From Harmonia axyridis (taxonomy: Eukaryota; Arthropoda; Insecta; Coleoptera; Coccinellidae): DNA of 64,000 bases. Positions 11,690-24,437 of the stretch are shown one piece after another; within the stretch, counting starts at the first letter, position 1; the number at the start of each line of letters is the position of its first letter. A model generated the notes under the pieces. That model made no database searches. It had not been told where the DNA came from and saw only the letters and a program-made list of their open reading frames with translations. The stretch spans positions 4,836,001 through 4,900,000 of the forward strand of contig NC_059502.1 of assembly GCF_914767665.1 (NCBI RefSeq), in the 5' to 3' direction. A program made the translations under genes and the position numbers.

Positions 11690-12425
11690 ATTTAATTTGA
11701 TTCGAAGGAGATTGGACAAAGTTCCTAGGTATTGAAAGAATTTTCTGGAATATTGATATGTTTTACCTAAGCTATACAGAGTGGGCCATGGTTGATGGTA
11801 TCCTGAAAAGGGAAGGTAGGATTAGTTTTTTGAGTAAGAATCAATACTCTATTGATCTAAAATATATTCAGAATGATAAATAGTACTGAAATTAATATTA
11901 GAGATTCTAAGACTAGGATTGCATTTTAACTCTAGTCCGATGTCAATTCCATCGTACACCACTATTTGTTTACTGACTCCCATATGTCACCTTATTCTTG
12001 ACATGATAAATTTCTCATTATGACAGCTTAAATGGTGAACAATTCAAATCTCACAACCTTTTTGATAAGCTTTTTATATATAATAAGTTAAAATAATACA
12101 ATCTTATCAACAAATATTTTCCTGATAGTCTGAATAGGTCTTACTCAGTGAGAGCTTGATGCTTTATTCATGGAAAAATATTTTGTAGCATACCTAGGCT
12201 AAGTAGGTTCATACATGAATAATATTCTAGCCTCTATAGCCTCTTCTAGCTTCAAGGTAAAGTTATATGGAGATTACGGAAAAAGTATGCATGGAAAAAT
12301 ATTTGAGTTTATACTTTGCAAAGAGGGGATTATCCGTCAAAAAGGAATTTATATTCTCAATACCTTTGGGGAGAGACGTGAATGAAGAATTACGTGAGAA
12401 ACCTGTTCAAACTGGAAGGATTTCC
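11690..12425. other. Intergenic, no gene seen
   Basis: AT-rich sequence without notable frames, repeats or motifs. Confidence 0.4.
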
Positions 12426-12430
12426 AAGCT

Positions 12431-13131
12431 GAGCTGATTCCAAAAATGTATCACATGTTGATTCCAATTGTACAGGGTGGACAAATATACAATTGTTTTG
12501 TGTGTGCTTATAAAGTAACGCGTAACATTCTTTATTAGTTAAATTAACAATATTATCAAAAATACTTATTGTCTAGCGGCAAATGGTTTGAATGTAACAC
12601 CCTGTAGTTTGTTACATTTTCAGATTCATAGTAATGAGCTGTTTCCAAACATGTTTGGTACTTGTGGTCTAGCAGACAGAATATGAAAGAAATTATTTTT
12701 TATTTTATACATTTTCATTAATCTAAAAATGTAACAAACTACAGGGTGTACCATTCAAACCAATTGCCGCTAGACAATAAGTATTTTTGATAATATTGTT
12801 AATTTAACTAATAAAGAATGTTACGCGTTACTTTATGAGCACACACAAAACTATTGTATTTTTGTCCACCCTGTACCAATTGGAATCAACATGTGATACA
12901 TTTTTGGAATCAGCTCAGCTAGAGTAATCCGAAAATTGAGACAAAATGGGGGTGTTCCATTTGAAAAAAATGACGGTGACGTCCCTACTCGAAAGTAATT
13001 CACTCTGTATATTAGATTATTATTTTGAAATACGCTAAAATAAAATCAAAAATCGACGTGTTTCAGGATTATTTCTTGAAATGATCTGTTCAGCTAAAAA
13101 TGAATTTGTTCCATAATTTACGGACACAGTG
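12431..13131. mobile_element. Foldback MITE copy 2, left end missing
   Basis: It is nearly identical to the element at 3745-4552 from GAGCTGATTCCAAAAATGT onward and ends CGGACACAGTG followed by TA (13132-13133). The first about 100 bp, including the left TIR, are absent, so one hairpin arm is shorter than the other. Confidence 0.85.
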
Positions 13132-13139
13132 TATAATAA

Positions 13140-13680
13140 TCAAAGGATATTTTATTCCCATTCTACCCAAATATTTAATTTCCAGGAAAAACATTAAATC
13201 TGGCAATGCGATCTGTTCAGACAATTCGAAGTTGAATCAATGTTTCATCTTCATCCAACAGCTAATAAAAGTCTGAGTGTTTGCATTACCTCGAAGATCC
13301 CAAGTTCCATGTCTGTCGCCCCCTTCAGGTTGTGCAGCAATCTACGATTCCATTTAATCCCCTAAAAGACCGAATTCCTAAGCCTACTTGTTACGTGTTC
13401 CCCTGGGACAGTGCCAGATGACAAAACCTCTGACTGCTGGGGATCGCCTACTCTTTCATTTTTCTACATCCACAAGCAATTTTGGGGATGAAAATTGTAT
13501 GAATGGATATATTTTATGCTGCTTTAGATATTTATACTTTATAGTAAGCTTTTTATGAGTACGAGTTTTAAAGAATTCTTTCATCCTCCTTTCACATCTT
13601 TCTTGTCTAAATATTTTAGCAGCAGCTGTAATTCATAAAATAATAGACTAATTGCCCAACTGGGAGCTGTTTCGTGATCT
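13140..13680. other. Intergenic, no gene seen
   Basis: Single-copy sequence with moderate GC around 13270-13450 but no open frame of note on either strand. Confidence 0.35.
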
Positions 13681-13682
13681 AT

Positions 13683-14147
13683 TCAATCGAATTCCAATTT
13701 TTTAATGATGGGTAAACTGGAGATTCGGCTAATTAGGGATAGTGAATTCTGACACCGCTTACCGATTTTTCGTAGACATGTAGACGATTTTGAGGAAATT
13801 TCGACTCGAAATTCGGGAAAACAACTGCCATTCAAGAACGTTACTTGAGAGTTTCTTCGTTGAGACAACGGTTTGCAACCGCTCGCCTCCTTCAAAATCA
13901 GCTGTGTCGCGGCACGAGGCCTTCATATTCTCTGAGGCGATTGAATGGCAGTTGTTACCCGTGGTCTATCCTGTCCTGGTCTTCGGACATTCATACCTGT
14001 CTCCCTGAATCGCTGCAACATTCTGGAGACACATGTATGGGAAACTCCAAACCTTTCTGCAATTCTTGTGTATGTCCACCCTTCTTCTGGCAAAACTACC
14101 GCTTGGGCACATTTCTCTTGGGTCAAATTGCGTGTTTCGCGTTGCAT
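13683..14147 (-). pseudogene. Tc1-like transposase, N-terminal part
   Basis: The frame starts MQRETRNLTQEKCAQAVVL and continues TYTRIAERFGVSHTCVSRML, a paired-like helix-turn-helix, then the linker GQDRPRV. A TGA at 13923-13925 (probably a mutated CGA) interrupts; the same frame stays open to 13683. The catalytic domain is missing. It could bind transposon ends but not cut. Confidence 0.8.
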
Positions 14148-14385
14148 AGCGATCGAGTGTAGAAAATCAAACGAAAGAAAGACTATTGATCACTAGAATT
14201 GATCGAGAATAACTGATTTCAGAATGGAGCCAATACATTCAAAATCTGATAATCTCATCTTTTTTTATTTCTGCTGGGAAAAAACATCTGTATTGAAGAA
14301 AAACGTTGAAAGTGGATAACATATGCATGCATAATTCTGATAAAAATAATTATCATTGAGAACATTCAGTTGTAGAATAAATTTG

Positions 14386-14422
14386 AGATTTCCATACTGT
14401 GTGTTAATTCTTTTGCGCAGTG
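14386..14422 (-). repeat. Tc1-like terminal inverted repeat
   Basis: On the minus strand the end reads CACTGCGCAAAAGAATTAAC and is preceded by TA (14423-14424). It lies about 240 bp upstream of the transposase start at 14147, the expected place for the 5' TIR. The opposite TIR was not found. Confidence 0.65.
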
Positions 14423-14429
14423 TAATTGA

Positions 14430-15540
14430 TCTGTCAAGTAGGCTGCTTCAGATTGAAGAACCCTTCAAATTTCCGCTGTATGTAAGACCCAATAGACAAA
14501 ACTACATCTAAAATGTCTCAGCACAACACCCCTATAGAATCTCCCATCTAATTCCTCCCCAAACTTTCAGAGAGTTAATCAGCAACTAAAGTGTGAACCC
14601 CTGCTCACTTGTTCATGAAATCTAGTATCCATGGAGCATATTTGCCATCCGAATAGACGAAGAAAGCTCCGTGAACTGTGAATGCCCGTAGGCAGGATCG
14701 AAGACACCGGGGCATGTGAGAGAGAATCCACGCTGTTCTTTGTGAAGGTTCCTTCGTCAGCATATCCTGGGCCCATTATGGCAGGCGACGTATGTAGGTA
14801 TGAGCCCTTTGAAGTGTTTCCATCAATGTCTCTGTGTTTTTACGCTGATTCCAGAGTGCATACGTAAGTCGTAGCTTACGCGAATTTTGGAGACATTCTT
14901 GTCGTGGGAGTTTAGACGCTGTTAGGTTGGCTACGCGGCTTTCGTCTACGTTGGTGTAGGTGGAGGGGGGAGTGGATGAAGTTTCGACTGTCATTTGGGA
15001 TTATTCGCACTTGTTCTGTTCCATTATCTTCTTCCCTTGTCGTCTTGGGTTTTGTCCCGATGGAATTCGGGAACGAGGGGAGGTTGGGGAAGTTAGTCTG
15101 GGGTAGAGTTTTGATGGTGATATGATGGATTTGGAGGAGACTTCACTCATTAATTGAATCCAAATATTGATACATGACGTTTTTGTGATATTAGACTAGG
15201 GAAAAATTGATTACGTATTTTGCACACTTTTTTTTCAAGTGAGTTGTAAAGGTGTGAGTGTACTCAAACGCAATTTTGACAGTATGGAGTAAGCGCCATC
15301 ATCGGCTCAGTCATGTCTGATGGAAGGATTTTCGTCATATTTCATATTTCAACTATCTGAAACTGAAAAACGGCTAAAAATTTACCAAAAAAAAATTTAT
15401 ACGATGTATACGAGGCTGATACCCTTTCGGTTTGTATTGTAGAACAGTGGTTAGAGCGATTTCGTTTTGGTGTAGTAGAGGCTTCTTTTGAGATACTCTT
15501 GGGGGCAAGTTTAGACAGCTGTGTCTCGGTTTGCAAAACA
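14430..15540. other. Intergenic, doubtful exon-like frame
   Basis: The minus strand at about 14600-14780 has frames open in two registers. One gives AFTVHGAFFVYSDGKYAP with a GTGAGC donor-like end, but there is no acceptor I trust and no family I recognise. The rest is featureless. Confidence 0.2.
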
Positions 15541-16486
15541 GTTGTCTCACTTCCCAGTCGGTCCTACCTTTCTAAAAGATAACTGTGACGAAATGGTTAA
15601 TTCGCTTGTTTATGAAGTCTCGGTTGAATTTTAGGAAGAAGTTCTCATCCCTTTTCCAGACGTGCCCTTCATTTATCTCTTCATTTTCATCCGCTGCCTA
15701 CAATACAATCCTACGTTCCTAAGAGATAACTGAGACTAAATTAATGGTGAATGCGACGTTTTAAGATATTTCGATTAAATTTTGAAGAAGTATATATCCT
15801 GATTCCCCACTTCAATTATCTCTTCATTTTCATTTGGCGTCTTAAATAATAGGCCAATTGAAAAGTCCTCGGTCTGATACACAGATGGCGGTATTAGTAT
15901 TAAATCCATATGGTTTTTAGTTAGTACCGACCTTCAAACGATACGTATCAAAATTTGACAGCAGTCCGACCATTAGTTTGTGGGATATTGCGTTGTGAGT
16001 GTAGCTACTTTTGTTATTTGAAAAAATATGGAAAAAAAGGAATTTCGTGTGCTGGTAAAATATTTTATTTTGAAGGGACAAAATATAGTTGAAGCAAAAT
16101 ACTGGCTCGATGAAGAGTTTTACAGGGTCTGCTCCAGGAAAATCCACCATCATTGATTGGTTTGCTAAGTTAAAACGTGGTGAAATGAACCCCGAAGACG
16201 GCGAACACAGTGGACCCGCCAAAATGAAGCTGTCACCGATTAAAAAATCAAAAAAGTGTACAAAATAATTTCGAATGATCGTTAAGTGAACCTGATCGAG
16301 ATAGCAGACATTGTGAAGATATCATCTGAACGTGTACATCATATCATTCAGGAATATTTGTACATGAGAAAGCTGTGTGCAAAATGGGTGCCGCAGGAGC
16401 TCACAATCAATCAAAAGCAACGTGTTAAATATTCTGAGCAGTGTTTGAAGCTGAGCAATAAACCTGAATGCGCCGTATCATAAATA

Positions 16487-17455
16487 ATAATATAATAATA
16501 TATATTCATCATCAAAGTTTACATATACATAAACATACATATGAGGGACTAATGAATATTCAAAAAATAGAGAAAACCAAGTAAAATGGTTTTCTGTGAG
16601 TAAAATCACAAATATTAAAAAATTTTACATTAGCCTTAATGTGTAGGTAAGTAGATGCAGAGTATCATTCCATTTTCGGTCTTTTCTCAATCCAGTGTGA
16701 ATAGTCCAATTCAGGTTCAGTGTCGCAATTCGGTGATCCATATCCATATCCGTGTATTATGTCACAATTCGGGTAAATTCTCAGTTATCGAGTTGTTGGT
16801 CAAGATTCGGGTAAGTAATATATACACACATATACATATATATATACATACATATATACACACATTTATTTTATTATTTATTTAGAGTTTATAATATTGT
16901 AGAGCAGTGTTCTTTCGGTGTTTTTTATCCATATTTTTAGCTTGTATCTAAACTGATAACAATTTTGGATATTCCTTATATCTTCAGGTAGAATGCTGAA
17001 TATTCTTGGAGCCAAGTATTGGTTGCATCTTTGGCCAATTGTCTTTTCAGCTCTTATAGTAGTGGGACGAGTACCTTTTATTCTTGTGGGATATGTATGA
17101 GAAGAGTGTGTTATATCATTTTTATTTTTATGATTATCCATCAGAGTCTTAAATGCATATAGTTGTGCCAGATCCATAACTTCCGCTTCTTTATACGTCC
17201 ATTCACTGCTGTACGTTCTGCTTTTTCTTAGGATAATTTTTAAGAATGATTTTTGTATTATTTTCAGCCTGTTGAGGTGGCAATCATATGCTGCACCCCA
17301 ACCCAGAATGCCGTACGATAGATGGGACTCAATTAATGCGTGATAGAGAGTCTTCATTTGCTTGAAGTCCAAAATTTCGGCCATCGTTCTAAAACGGCCC
17401 AGCATGAATCGTATCTTTCGTACTACATTGTCCACTTGAAGATCGCATTTTAGGT
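16487..17455 (-). mobile_element. 5'-truncated non-LTR retrotransposon inserted in mariner copy 2
   Basis: Its 5' cut end abuts mariner at about 17455. The 3' end abuts mariner at about 16487 through a TTATTATATTATTATT-like tail, typical of I/jockey-type elements that end in short A/T repeats rather than poly(A). It contains the reverse transcriptase C-terminus described next. I see no clear target duplication; three or so mariner bases appear lost at the junction. Confidence 0.78.
16878..17455 (-). pseudogene. Reverse transcriptase C-terminal region (jockey/I-type)
   Basis: An open frame of about 190 codons reads VDNVVRKIRFMLGRFRTM, then LYHALIESHLSYGILGWG and LKIIQKSFLKIIL. These are the thumb and post-RT motifs of non-LTR reverse transcriptases (SHLxYGxxxWG). 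The first Met codon of the frame falls in mariner sequence, so it is not a native start. The frame is intact, so the insertion is fairly young compared with its host mariner. Confidence 0.8.
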
Positions 17456-18299
17456 GAAAACAATGCAAAATTGCATGAATTGGGCTTCGAGTTGCTTCTG
17501 CATCCTCCGTATTCGACAGATCTAGCCCCCAGCGACATTTTCCTGTTTTCAGACCTCAGAAGAATGCTCGTTGGAGAGAACTTCAGCGCCAATGAAGAAA
17601 TAATCGCCGAAACTGATACCAATTTTGAAGCGAAAGACAAATCGAACTACAAAAATGGTATCGAAAAGTTGGAAGATAGCTATAATCGCTGTATCGCCCT
17701 CGAAGGCAACTATGTTGAATACTAAAGTCGAATTATGCCAAAAAAAATGTGTTTTACTGTGGTAGACCGGGGACTTTTCAATTGGCCTGTTACGAGATTC
17801 CTCTTTCCTATCTCTCTAAAAGATAACTGAGACAGAATGGTGCATGGGCCGGTTTAATATTTCTCGATTAAATTTTGAAAAAGTTCTCATGCCTATTCCT
17901 GAGGCGCATTTTATTTATCTCTTCACCGTCTGAAATACGTGATACCACTTCCCTACCTTTCTGAAAGATAACTGAGACTGAATGGTGAATGCGCTGGTTC
18001 AAAATTTATCTATTTGATTCTGAAGAAATTCTTATTCCACTTCCTGACGAGCCCTTCCTTTACCTCTTTATTTTCATCTGCCGTCTATAATACCCCTATC
18101 CTACCTTCCTTTTAAGATGATAACATGAAATGGTGGATGCGCTGGTTCAAGATTTCTCGATTGAATTTTGAAGTACTTCTTATCCCGATTCATGACATGT
18201 ACTTCATTTATCTCTTCATTTCCATCTTCTGTCTGAAATACGTGATACCTTTCTGCTCTTCCATGTACCAATTTCATCCCAGCACCATCCATCGGAAAA

Positions 18300-19475
18300 C
18301 TGCTTCATGATAATTCCAAACGACCCTTCGCAGACACATAAACACGATAAAACAAACGAAACGTAAGGAAGAACCGCATTAGCCCGTTTGAAAAACGACC
18401 AAGGGAATATTACTAGAAGGCGAGGTGAATATCATTTTCGAAAATGGCGCACCATACGGCACGTCCCGTCACCTGAAACTTTATTTTAATTCGGTAATGC
18501 CGGTCTTATCGGTGATTTAGTGCGGCAAAAGCGCGAATTTCCCATTGTTTCATATTTTCGGGATGATTAATGGCGCCGGCCGCCCAGACGCTGCCTGCGC
18601 CGCGACGCGTCGTTTTCCTTTTTCCGGCGTTCGGAAGGCCGTGATGAAAGTGCACATATAGAAGCCCTCTCGGAGGAAATCTAGCGATATATATATATAT
18701 ATGTGGTGCTTCTCATCTGTTCCCTCCCGAATTGAAATATTGTTTCGGCCCGGCTCGTTGTTTTTAGACGCCGTTTAGGATGCCGACACCGTTCCTGTTT
18801 TTTGTTTTGTGGAGGGGATGGGGAATATTATTAAACTTTATATAATATAATTACATCATACTACCCAAATGTTAGATTGTTAATCGAGCTAATTTACTAG
18901 TTATTCTACTATAAATCGTTTTTCAGCATACGCCTCTGTATTTTTTTGGAAGTCGAAATAAAAATTTAGGCGATAGTACGGGTTTTAAAACGTTTCGAAG
19001 CGGCTTAGGTATTTCCTTCCTTTGAAAAAATCAAAACAAAAGAATGTGCAATGATTAATCAGTGAATCCGAAACCTTGTTCATATTGTTACTTTATTTTT
19101 TCCTGTATCAATTTTTTTTTTTATATTTATCATGTATGTTGGACAAAGACAAGTAGACTTTTCAAATAAAAATTTGACCAAAAACCTCACTCATTATAGA
19201 TTTTTCGAAATTTCTCAATTTGAATGTCGAACCAACTCAAAAAAGACTCCTGGAAGACATACAGAAGTCAAGTTGCAGACGTCAACACCCATTCTGGCCG
19301 AATGTTACATTTTCAGAACCTTCCATTTATTATTGCATATTTCAACGTATTAGGTGTACAACTTTGATTCCGCCGTTTTGACATTTTTGAAACTGTTGCG
19401 TTAAGTGGTAGTCGAAATAAATAAATCGTAGATGTCATACAATAAGCTTAGGTATTTGTAAACATAACGCCATCG
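18300..19475. other. Intergenic with GC-rich single-copy island
   Basis: 18420-18800 is GC-rich (GGCGCCGGCCGCCCAGACGC and neighbours) without an ORF and may be regulatory. A short (AT)n run lies at 18688-18701. The 73-codon frame at 19132-19353 has no motif. Confidence 0.35.
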
Positions 19476-19480
19476 AAATA

Positions 19481-20655
19481 TTAGTCCATTTTATCAACAT
19501 AGTTACCTCGAGAGCGATACAACGATTTTAGCGATCTTCCAACTTTTCGATACCATTTTTGTAGTACGATTTTTCTTTCGCTCCAAAATAGGTCTCAGTT
19601 TCGGCGATTACTTCTTTATTGGCGCTAAATTTCTTTCCAGCGAGTATTCTTTTGAGGTCTGAGAACAAAAAGTAGCTGAGGGCCAGATCTGGCAAATACG
19701 GTGAATGCAGAAGCAATTCGAAGCCCAATTCATGCAATTTTGCCATTGTTTTCATTGATTTGTGACACGGCGCATTGTCTTGATGAAACAGCACCTTTTT
19801 TTTCTTCGCATGGGGCCTTTTTTTAACGATTTCATTTTTTGAACGATCCAATAACGCTATATAATAATAATTGTGGATTATCTGGCCCTTTTGGAGGTAA
19901 TCAATAAATATTATACCTTACGCATCCCAGAACACTGATACCATAACCTTGCCAGCTGACTGTTGTGTTTTCCTCGCTTTGGATTCGGTTGATCGTATGT
20001 AGTTCACTCAGCTGACTGTCGACTGGACTCCTGAGTGAAATGATGGAGCCATGTTTCATCCATTGTCACATATCAACGCAAAAATTCAGGTTTATCGCAC
20101 TTAAACAGCTTCAAACACTGCTCAGAATCATTAACACGTTGTTGCTTTTGATCGATTGTGAGCTCGCGCGGCACCCATTTCGCACACAGCTTACTCATGT
20201 ACAAATATTCGTGAATGATATTATGTACACATTCAGATGATATCTTCACAATGTCTGCTATCTCGATCAACTTCACTTTAGGGTCATTCAAAATTATTTT
20301 GTGAACTTTTTTGATTTTTTCGTCGTTAACAGCCTCTTTTGGACGTCTTCTGCGTTCGCCGTCTTCGGTGCTTATTTCACAACGTTTAAACTTAGCATAC
20401 CAATCAATGATGGTCGATTTTCCTAGTGAAGACCCCGTAAACTCTTCATCAAGCCAAGATTTTGCTTCAACTCCATCTTTTATCAAATAGCAAAAGTGGA
20501 TACACTCAGACCGCTATATCTCACAAACTCATGGTCGTACTTGTGTCAAATTTTGACACGTATCGTTTGTAGGTTGGTACAAACTAAAAGTCATATTGTT
20601 TTAATACTAGCACCGCCATCTGTGCATCAGACCGGAGACTTTTCAATTGGCCTAA
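19481..20655 (-). mobile_element. Mariner (DD34D) copy 3, 3' end missing
   Basis: The 5' TIR ends at 20655 with TA at 20656-20657. The 3' TIR is absent: homology stops at about 19481. Two long frames cover most of the transposase. The first (20486-20073) runs from AKSWLDEEF through the HTH block IADIVKISSECVHNIIHEYL to CDKPEFL. The second (19851-19528) carries VLFHQDNAPCHKS and YLPDLALSYFLFSD, in which the third catalytic Asp is replaced by Tyr. Stops separate them. It is inactive. Confidence 0.88.
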
Positions 20656-20659
20656 TATC

Positions 20660-21313
20660 CCTATAACGACTACGATTAACGTCATCTCAAATATCTACAT
20701 ACGCCCCTCACCCCAAAAAACAGGTGTAAAAGCCAGGGCTAACAACCCTGATTAATATTCAGCAAAGCAGACACGCTGATATTTTTAATACGTAGCATTT
20801 CCAGCGCTCACTATTCGAGTATATCTATATGAAATTGCAACAGTAAACTTTTTACGATTGAATGAAGCTGTAAAGTGGTCCATAACTTACCTTTTAATGA
20901 CCAAAAGTTAGATGTTACAGCATTGCATGCACCCATTCCATTTTTACTTGTTACCTTTAATGGCATTAAATGTGCGCTAAGGTTGATAGTAACCCATAAA
21001 TGGGAATTGCTTTACTCGCATTAACTGTATTTTCCATGAACTTTGTAAACTTTCAACTCCAATTGAAACCCCGGTGAAACTGCTGTTGGCCTGGCCCTGT
21101 CGAAGAGGAGGACGGTACATCGGTTGAAATCCTTGTCGAAATATATTATCGACTGAAAATAGGTATTTCGGGGTGAATGTTCAATGACGCTCAAGGACGT
21201 TTGTTCATTAGCCATTCGCATTTGAAGTTTCTCCTGAAAATTTTAAGAATTTGACTTTTTCAACTCCAAGAAACTTCAAATGCATTAAAAGGTGAACATC
21301 CACACGCACAGTG
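20660..21313. other. Intergenic single-copy sequence, no gene
   Basis: No convincing frame is present. The stretch 20870-21200 is of ordinary composition and not repeated elsewhere in the window. Confidence 0.35.
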
Positions 21314-21315
21314 TA

Positions 21316-22521
21316 ACAGGCCAATTGGAAAGTCCCCGGTCTACCATAGCAAGACACATTTTTCTGGCAAAATTCGATTTTATTATTCAACATAGTTGCC
21401 TTCGGGGGCGATACAACGATTATAGCGATCTTCCAAGTTTTCGATACCATTTTTGTAGTACAACTTGTCTTTCGCTTCAAAATAGGCCTCAGTTTCGGCG
21501 ATTACTTCTTCATTGGCGATCAATTTCTTTCCAGCGAGCATTCTTTTGAGGTCTGAGAACAGGAAAAAGTCGCTGGGGACCAGATCTGGCGAATACGGTG
21601 GATGCTGAAGCAATTCGAAGCCGAATTCAAGCAATTTTGCCATTGTTTTTATTGATTTGTTACACGATGCATTGTCTTGTTGAAACAGCACCTTTTTTTC
21701 CTTCAAATGGATTTTTTCAACGATTTCATCCTTAAAACGATCCAATAACGCTATATGATAATCGTTGTTGATGGTCTGACCCTTTTAGAGGCAATCAATG
21801 AATATTATACCTTGTACATCCCAAAATACTGATGCCATAACCTTGCCAACTGACTGTTGTGTTTTTCCTCGATTTGGATTCAGTTCATCGTGTTCAGTCC
21901 ACTCAGCTGACTGTCGATTGGCCTCCGGAGTGAAATGATGGAGCCATGTTTCATCTATTATCACATATCAACGCAAAAATTCAGGTTTATTGCACTTAAA
22001 TTTATTGCACCCATTTTGCACACAGCTTTCTCATGTACAAATATTCGTGAATGATGTACAGGTTCAGATGATATCTTCACAATGTCTGCTATCTCGATCA
22101 ACTTCACTTTACGGTCATTCAAAATTAATTTGTGAACTTTTTCGATTTTTTTATCGGTGGGAGCATCTTTTGTTCGGTCATTGAGTGCTCACCACGTTTA
22201 AACTTAACATACCAATCAATGATGGTTGATTTTCCTGATGCAGACCCCGGAAACCCTTCATCAAGCCAAGATTTTGCTTCAACTGTATTTTTTCTCTTCA
22301 AAAAGCAGTATTTCATCAGCACACGAAATTATTTTTCTCCATCTTTTTTCAAATAACAAAAGTTGCTAGACTCACAACGCAATATACCACAAAGTAATGG
22401 TCGGACTGCTGTCAAATTTTGACACATACCGTTTGAAGGTTGTTACTAAATGAAAATCATGTGGATTTAATACTGGCACCGCCATCAGTGCATCAGACCG
22501 GGAACTTTTCAATTGGCCTAA
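21316..22521 (-). mobile_element. Mariner (DD34D) copy 4, both ends present
   Basis: TIRs at both ends are flanked by TA (21314-21315, 22522-22523). On the minus strand the order is leader, a frame at 22322-22125 with AKSWLDEGFPGSASGKSTII, a gap in the HTH region, then a 120-codon frame (21745-21383) with VLFQQDNASCNKS and PYSPDLVPSDFFLFSDLKRM (second and third Asp intact) ending NYVE-stop. Stops and small deletions break the middle. Its 5' TA coincides with the start of the small MITE at 22522. Confidence 0.9.
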
Positions 22522-22612
22522 TATAACTCGTACAGAAGGCTCATTCCAACACTCGTTCGTTTAAATTTTGAGCTCGTTGAAGAATGTCAATGCTTTCTGC
22601 ACTTGTTTAATA
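22522..22612. mobile_element. Small MITE, copy 1
   Basis: TAACTCGTACAGAAGGC at the left and CTTTCTGCACTTGTTTAATA at the right are imperfect inverted repeats. A longer copy is at 32267-32392. There is no coding capacity. Confidence 0.6.
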
Positions 22613-22624
22613 AATAACTATTCC

Positions 22625-23500
22625 ATTTCTAAAATGTTATTCCTAGGTTTTTCAACTCTACAAGTTGAAGCCACAAGTCTACCAAGAACAACAATAAAAA
22701 ACAAATTACTCTTAATGCACCACCGGATTACCAACATTTCTTGTGAAAAAAACACTCGCCCTCTAACAAAATTGAAACTCACGATCGAAATTAACGCTTC
22801 CCCGTTCCAACAGGGATATACCGGAATTGGTACAGCAAGATTCCCGGAGGCTGCGATCCCAGACGTCCCGACCGCAGCAAGAACACGTGATTGATTAAGT
22901 GCAAGCGTAATCAATTCTACGACTTTACGAGCTGAAGGCCCCCGATCTGAAAATAACACGAATCAATTACCTCTCATTCTTCGGTTTGGCGTTAGGATCG
23001 ATCAGTCATTCTTGTTTTCGGCAGTCGCCAAGGTTATCTCGTGGAACGAGGGCCTAATGATATGTTAATGGATAATGCATTAGATTGGAATTAAGCTGGA
23101 TGATGGGTCAAAAGTGGGCTGTGAAAAATGAACCTCTCTCAGAGCAGTAATGTTTTTTTGGTTGGTAAGAGGGGATTCATTGTTGGAGTCTAGAATTTTT
23201 GTTCGATAACTTTTTTCATTCTTCGTTTTTTTTGGAGAGGTCGTGATTTTCGAATTTTCATTCGGAGATAATCTCAAACGAAATGGTTTGACTCTCTGAT
23301 GAAGACCTCAAGGTCACGTTTAAGAATAATTGTTGGTTGATTGTTAAAAAGGTTAAGTTTTTTCAGGACAACAAGGTCGGCTAGTTTCGGTTCTAATCGT
23401 AAATCATCTGCAGGGATAGTTTCAAAATGGCCTGAGTCACGTCATGACAAGATGAAAACCAAAACATTTCAAAATATTCAGAAAATGATCGGGAAACAAC
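22625..23500. other. Intergenic, no gene
   Basis: Frames of 108 and 113 codons overlap on opposite strands at 22568-22959, which argues for chance rather than coding. The stretch 22780-23060 is somewhat GC-richer. Nothing else is seen. Confidence 0.35.
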
Positions 23501-23507
23501 TCTTGTA

Positions 23508-24435
23508 ACGGGTGTTTTTTCGAGGTATATAACTTTAAGTTGGCATTACTGTTCAAGATGGCGACTGATTTAACAGCTGTCAAGTGATTTATTCTCAGTT
23601 TGGTTTGGCAATTCATAATGAATAGACTCTCGCCTGAACAACGCTTGCAAATAGTGCAATTTCATTTCGAAAATAATGGTTCTGTGCGGAATAAGTATCG
23701 CGCACTACGTCCATTTTATTTTGTTTAGCGATGAAGCGCACTTCTGGTTGAACGGCTACGTCAACAAACAAAACTGCCGCATTTGGAGTGAAGCTAATCC
23801 TCAAGTGTATGTCGAAACACCGTTACATCCAGAAAAACTGGCTGTTTGGTGCGCTTTATGAGCTGGTGGAATCATTGGTCCGTACTTCTTGAAAAACGAT
23901 GATGGCCAGAACGTTACAGTCAATGGTGATCGGTATAGAGCCATGATTACTAACTTTTTCATTCCTGAATAAAACAACCATGATGTCCAGGAGCTGTGGT
24001 TTCAACAAGACGGCGCAACATGTCACACTTCTCGTGCTACAATCGATTTATTGAAAGACACGTTTGGTAACCGCCTAATTTCACGTTTTGGACCTGTGAA
24101 TTGGCCTCCAAGATCTTGTGATTTAACACCGCTAGTTTACTTTCTGTGGGGCTATGTAAAGTCGTTGGTCTATGCGGATAAGCCACAAACCCTTGACCAT
24201 ATGGAAGACATGTTATTGCCGATATACTGCCACAAATGTTGGAAAAAGTCATCGAAAATTGGACGTCTAGATTGGACTATATCCGAGGCAGCCGTGGCGG
24301 TCATATGCCAGAAATCATATTTAAAATGTAATGCCACAAGATCATCTTGCGGATAAATAAAATTCATGTCAATCGAATAATCCATCGTTGTTCTATTTCA
24401 ATTTAAAGTTCTATAGCTCTAAAAAAAACACCCTT
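23508..24435 (+). mobile_element. DD41D element, deleted derivative, copy 2
   Basis: It is flanked by TA (23506-23507, 24436-24437). Here the transposase start is intact (ATGAATAGACTCTCGCC at 23619), but the frame jumps from RALRPFYF directly to VLFSDEAHF-coding sequence, losing about 270 bp that copy 1 retains. The remainder covers WSEANPQVYVE, WFQQDGATCHT and CDLTPLVYFLWGY (third Asp changed to Val), with stops and a further small deletion near 24210. Confidence 0.9.
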
Positions 24436-24437
24436 TA

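Larger units (their letters stand above)
15849..17789 (+). mobile_element. Mariner (DD34D) copy 2 with a retrotransposon inside
   Basis: It is flanked by TA (15847-15848, 17790-17791) with AGGCCAATTGAAAAGTCC-type ends. The 5' part encodes HTH pieces including EIADIVKISSERVHHIIQEY. A deletion joins the point after KLSNKPE to the CAVS-type sequence preceding the third catalytic region, and then the non-LTR fragment intervenes (16487-17455). Mariner resumes with MHELGFELLLHPPYSTDLAP and ends near 17725. It is dead. Confidence 0.88.
15545..18290. repeat. Tandem array of about 150-bp units, split by a mariner
   Basis: Each unit contains a CCTACCTTTCTAAAAGATAACTG-like block and a CATTTATCTCTTCATTTTCAT-like block. 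AAGATAACTG recurs at about 15577, 15725, 17819 and 17964, with a degenerate fifth unit near 18115. The third unit is cut by the mariner at 15849-17789. Joining the flanks at the TA restores a unit matching its neighbours. Confidence 0.85.

Noticed and set aside
14579..14776. Exon-like minus-strand frames
   Set aside because: Two registers are open and look equally protein-like; no trusted acceptor or family match.
22568..22959. Overlapping 108- and 113-codon frames on opposite strands
   Set aside because: Mutually exclusive, without motifs; one covers part of a MITE and its flank.
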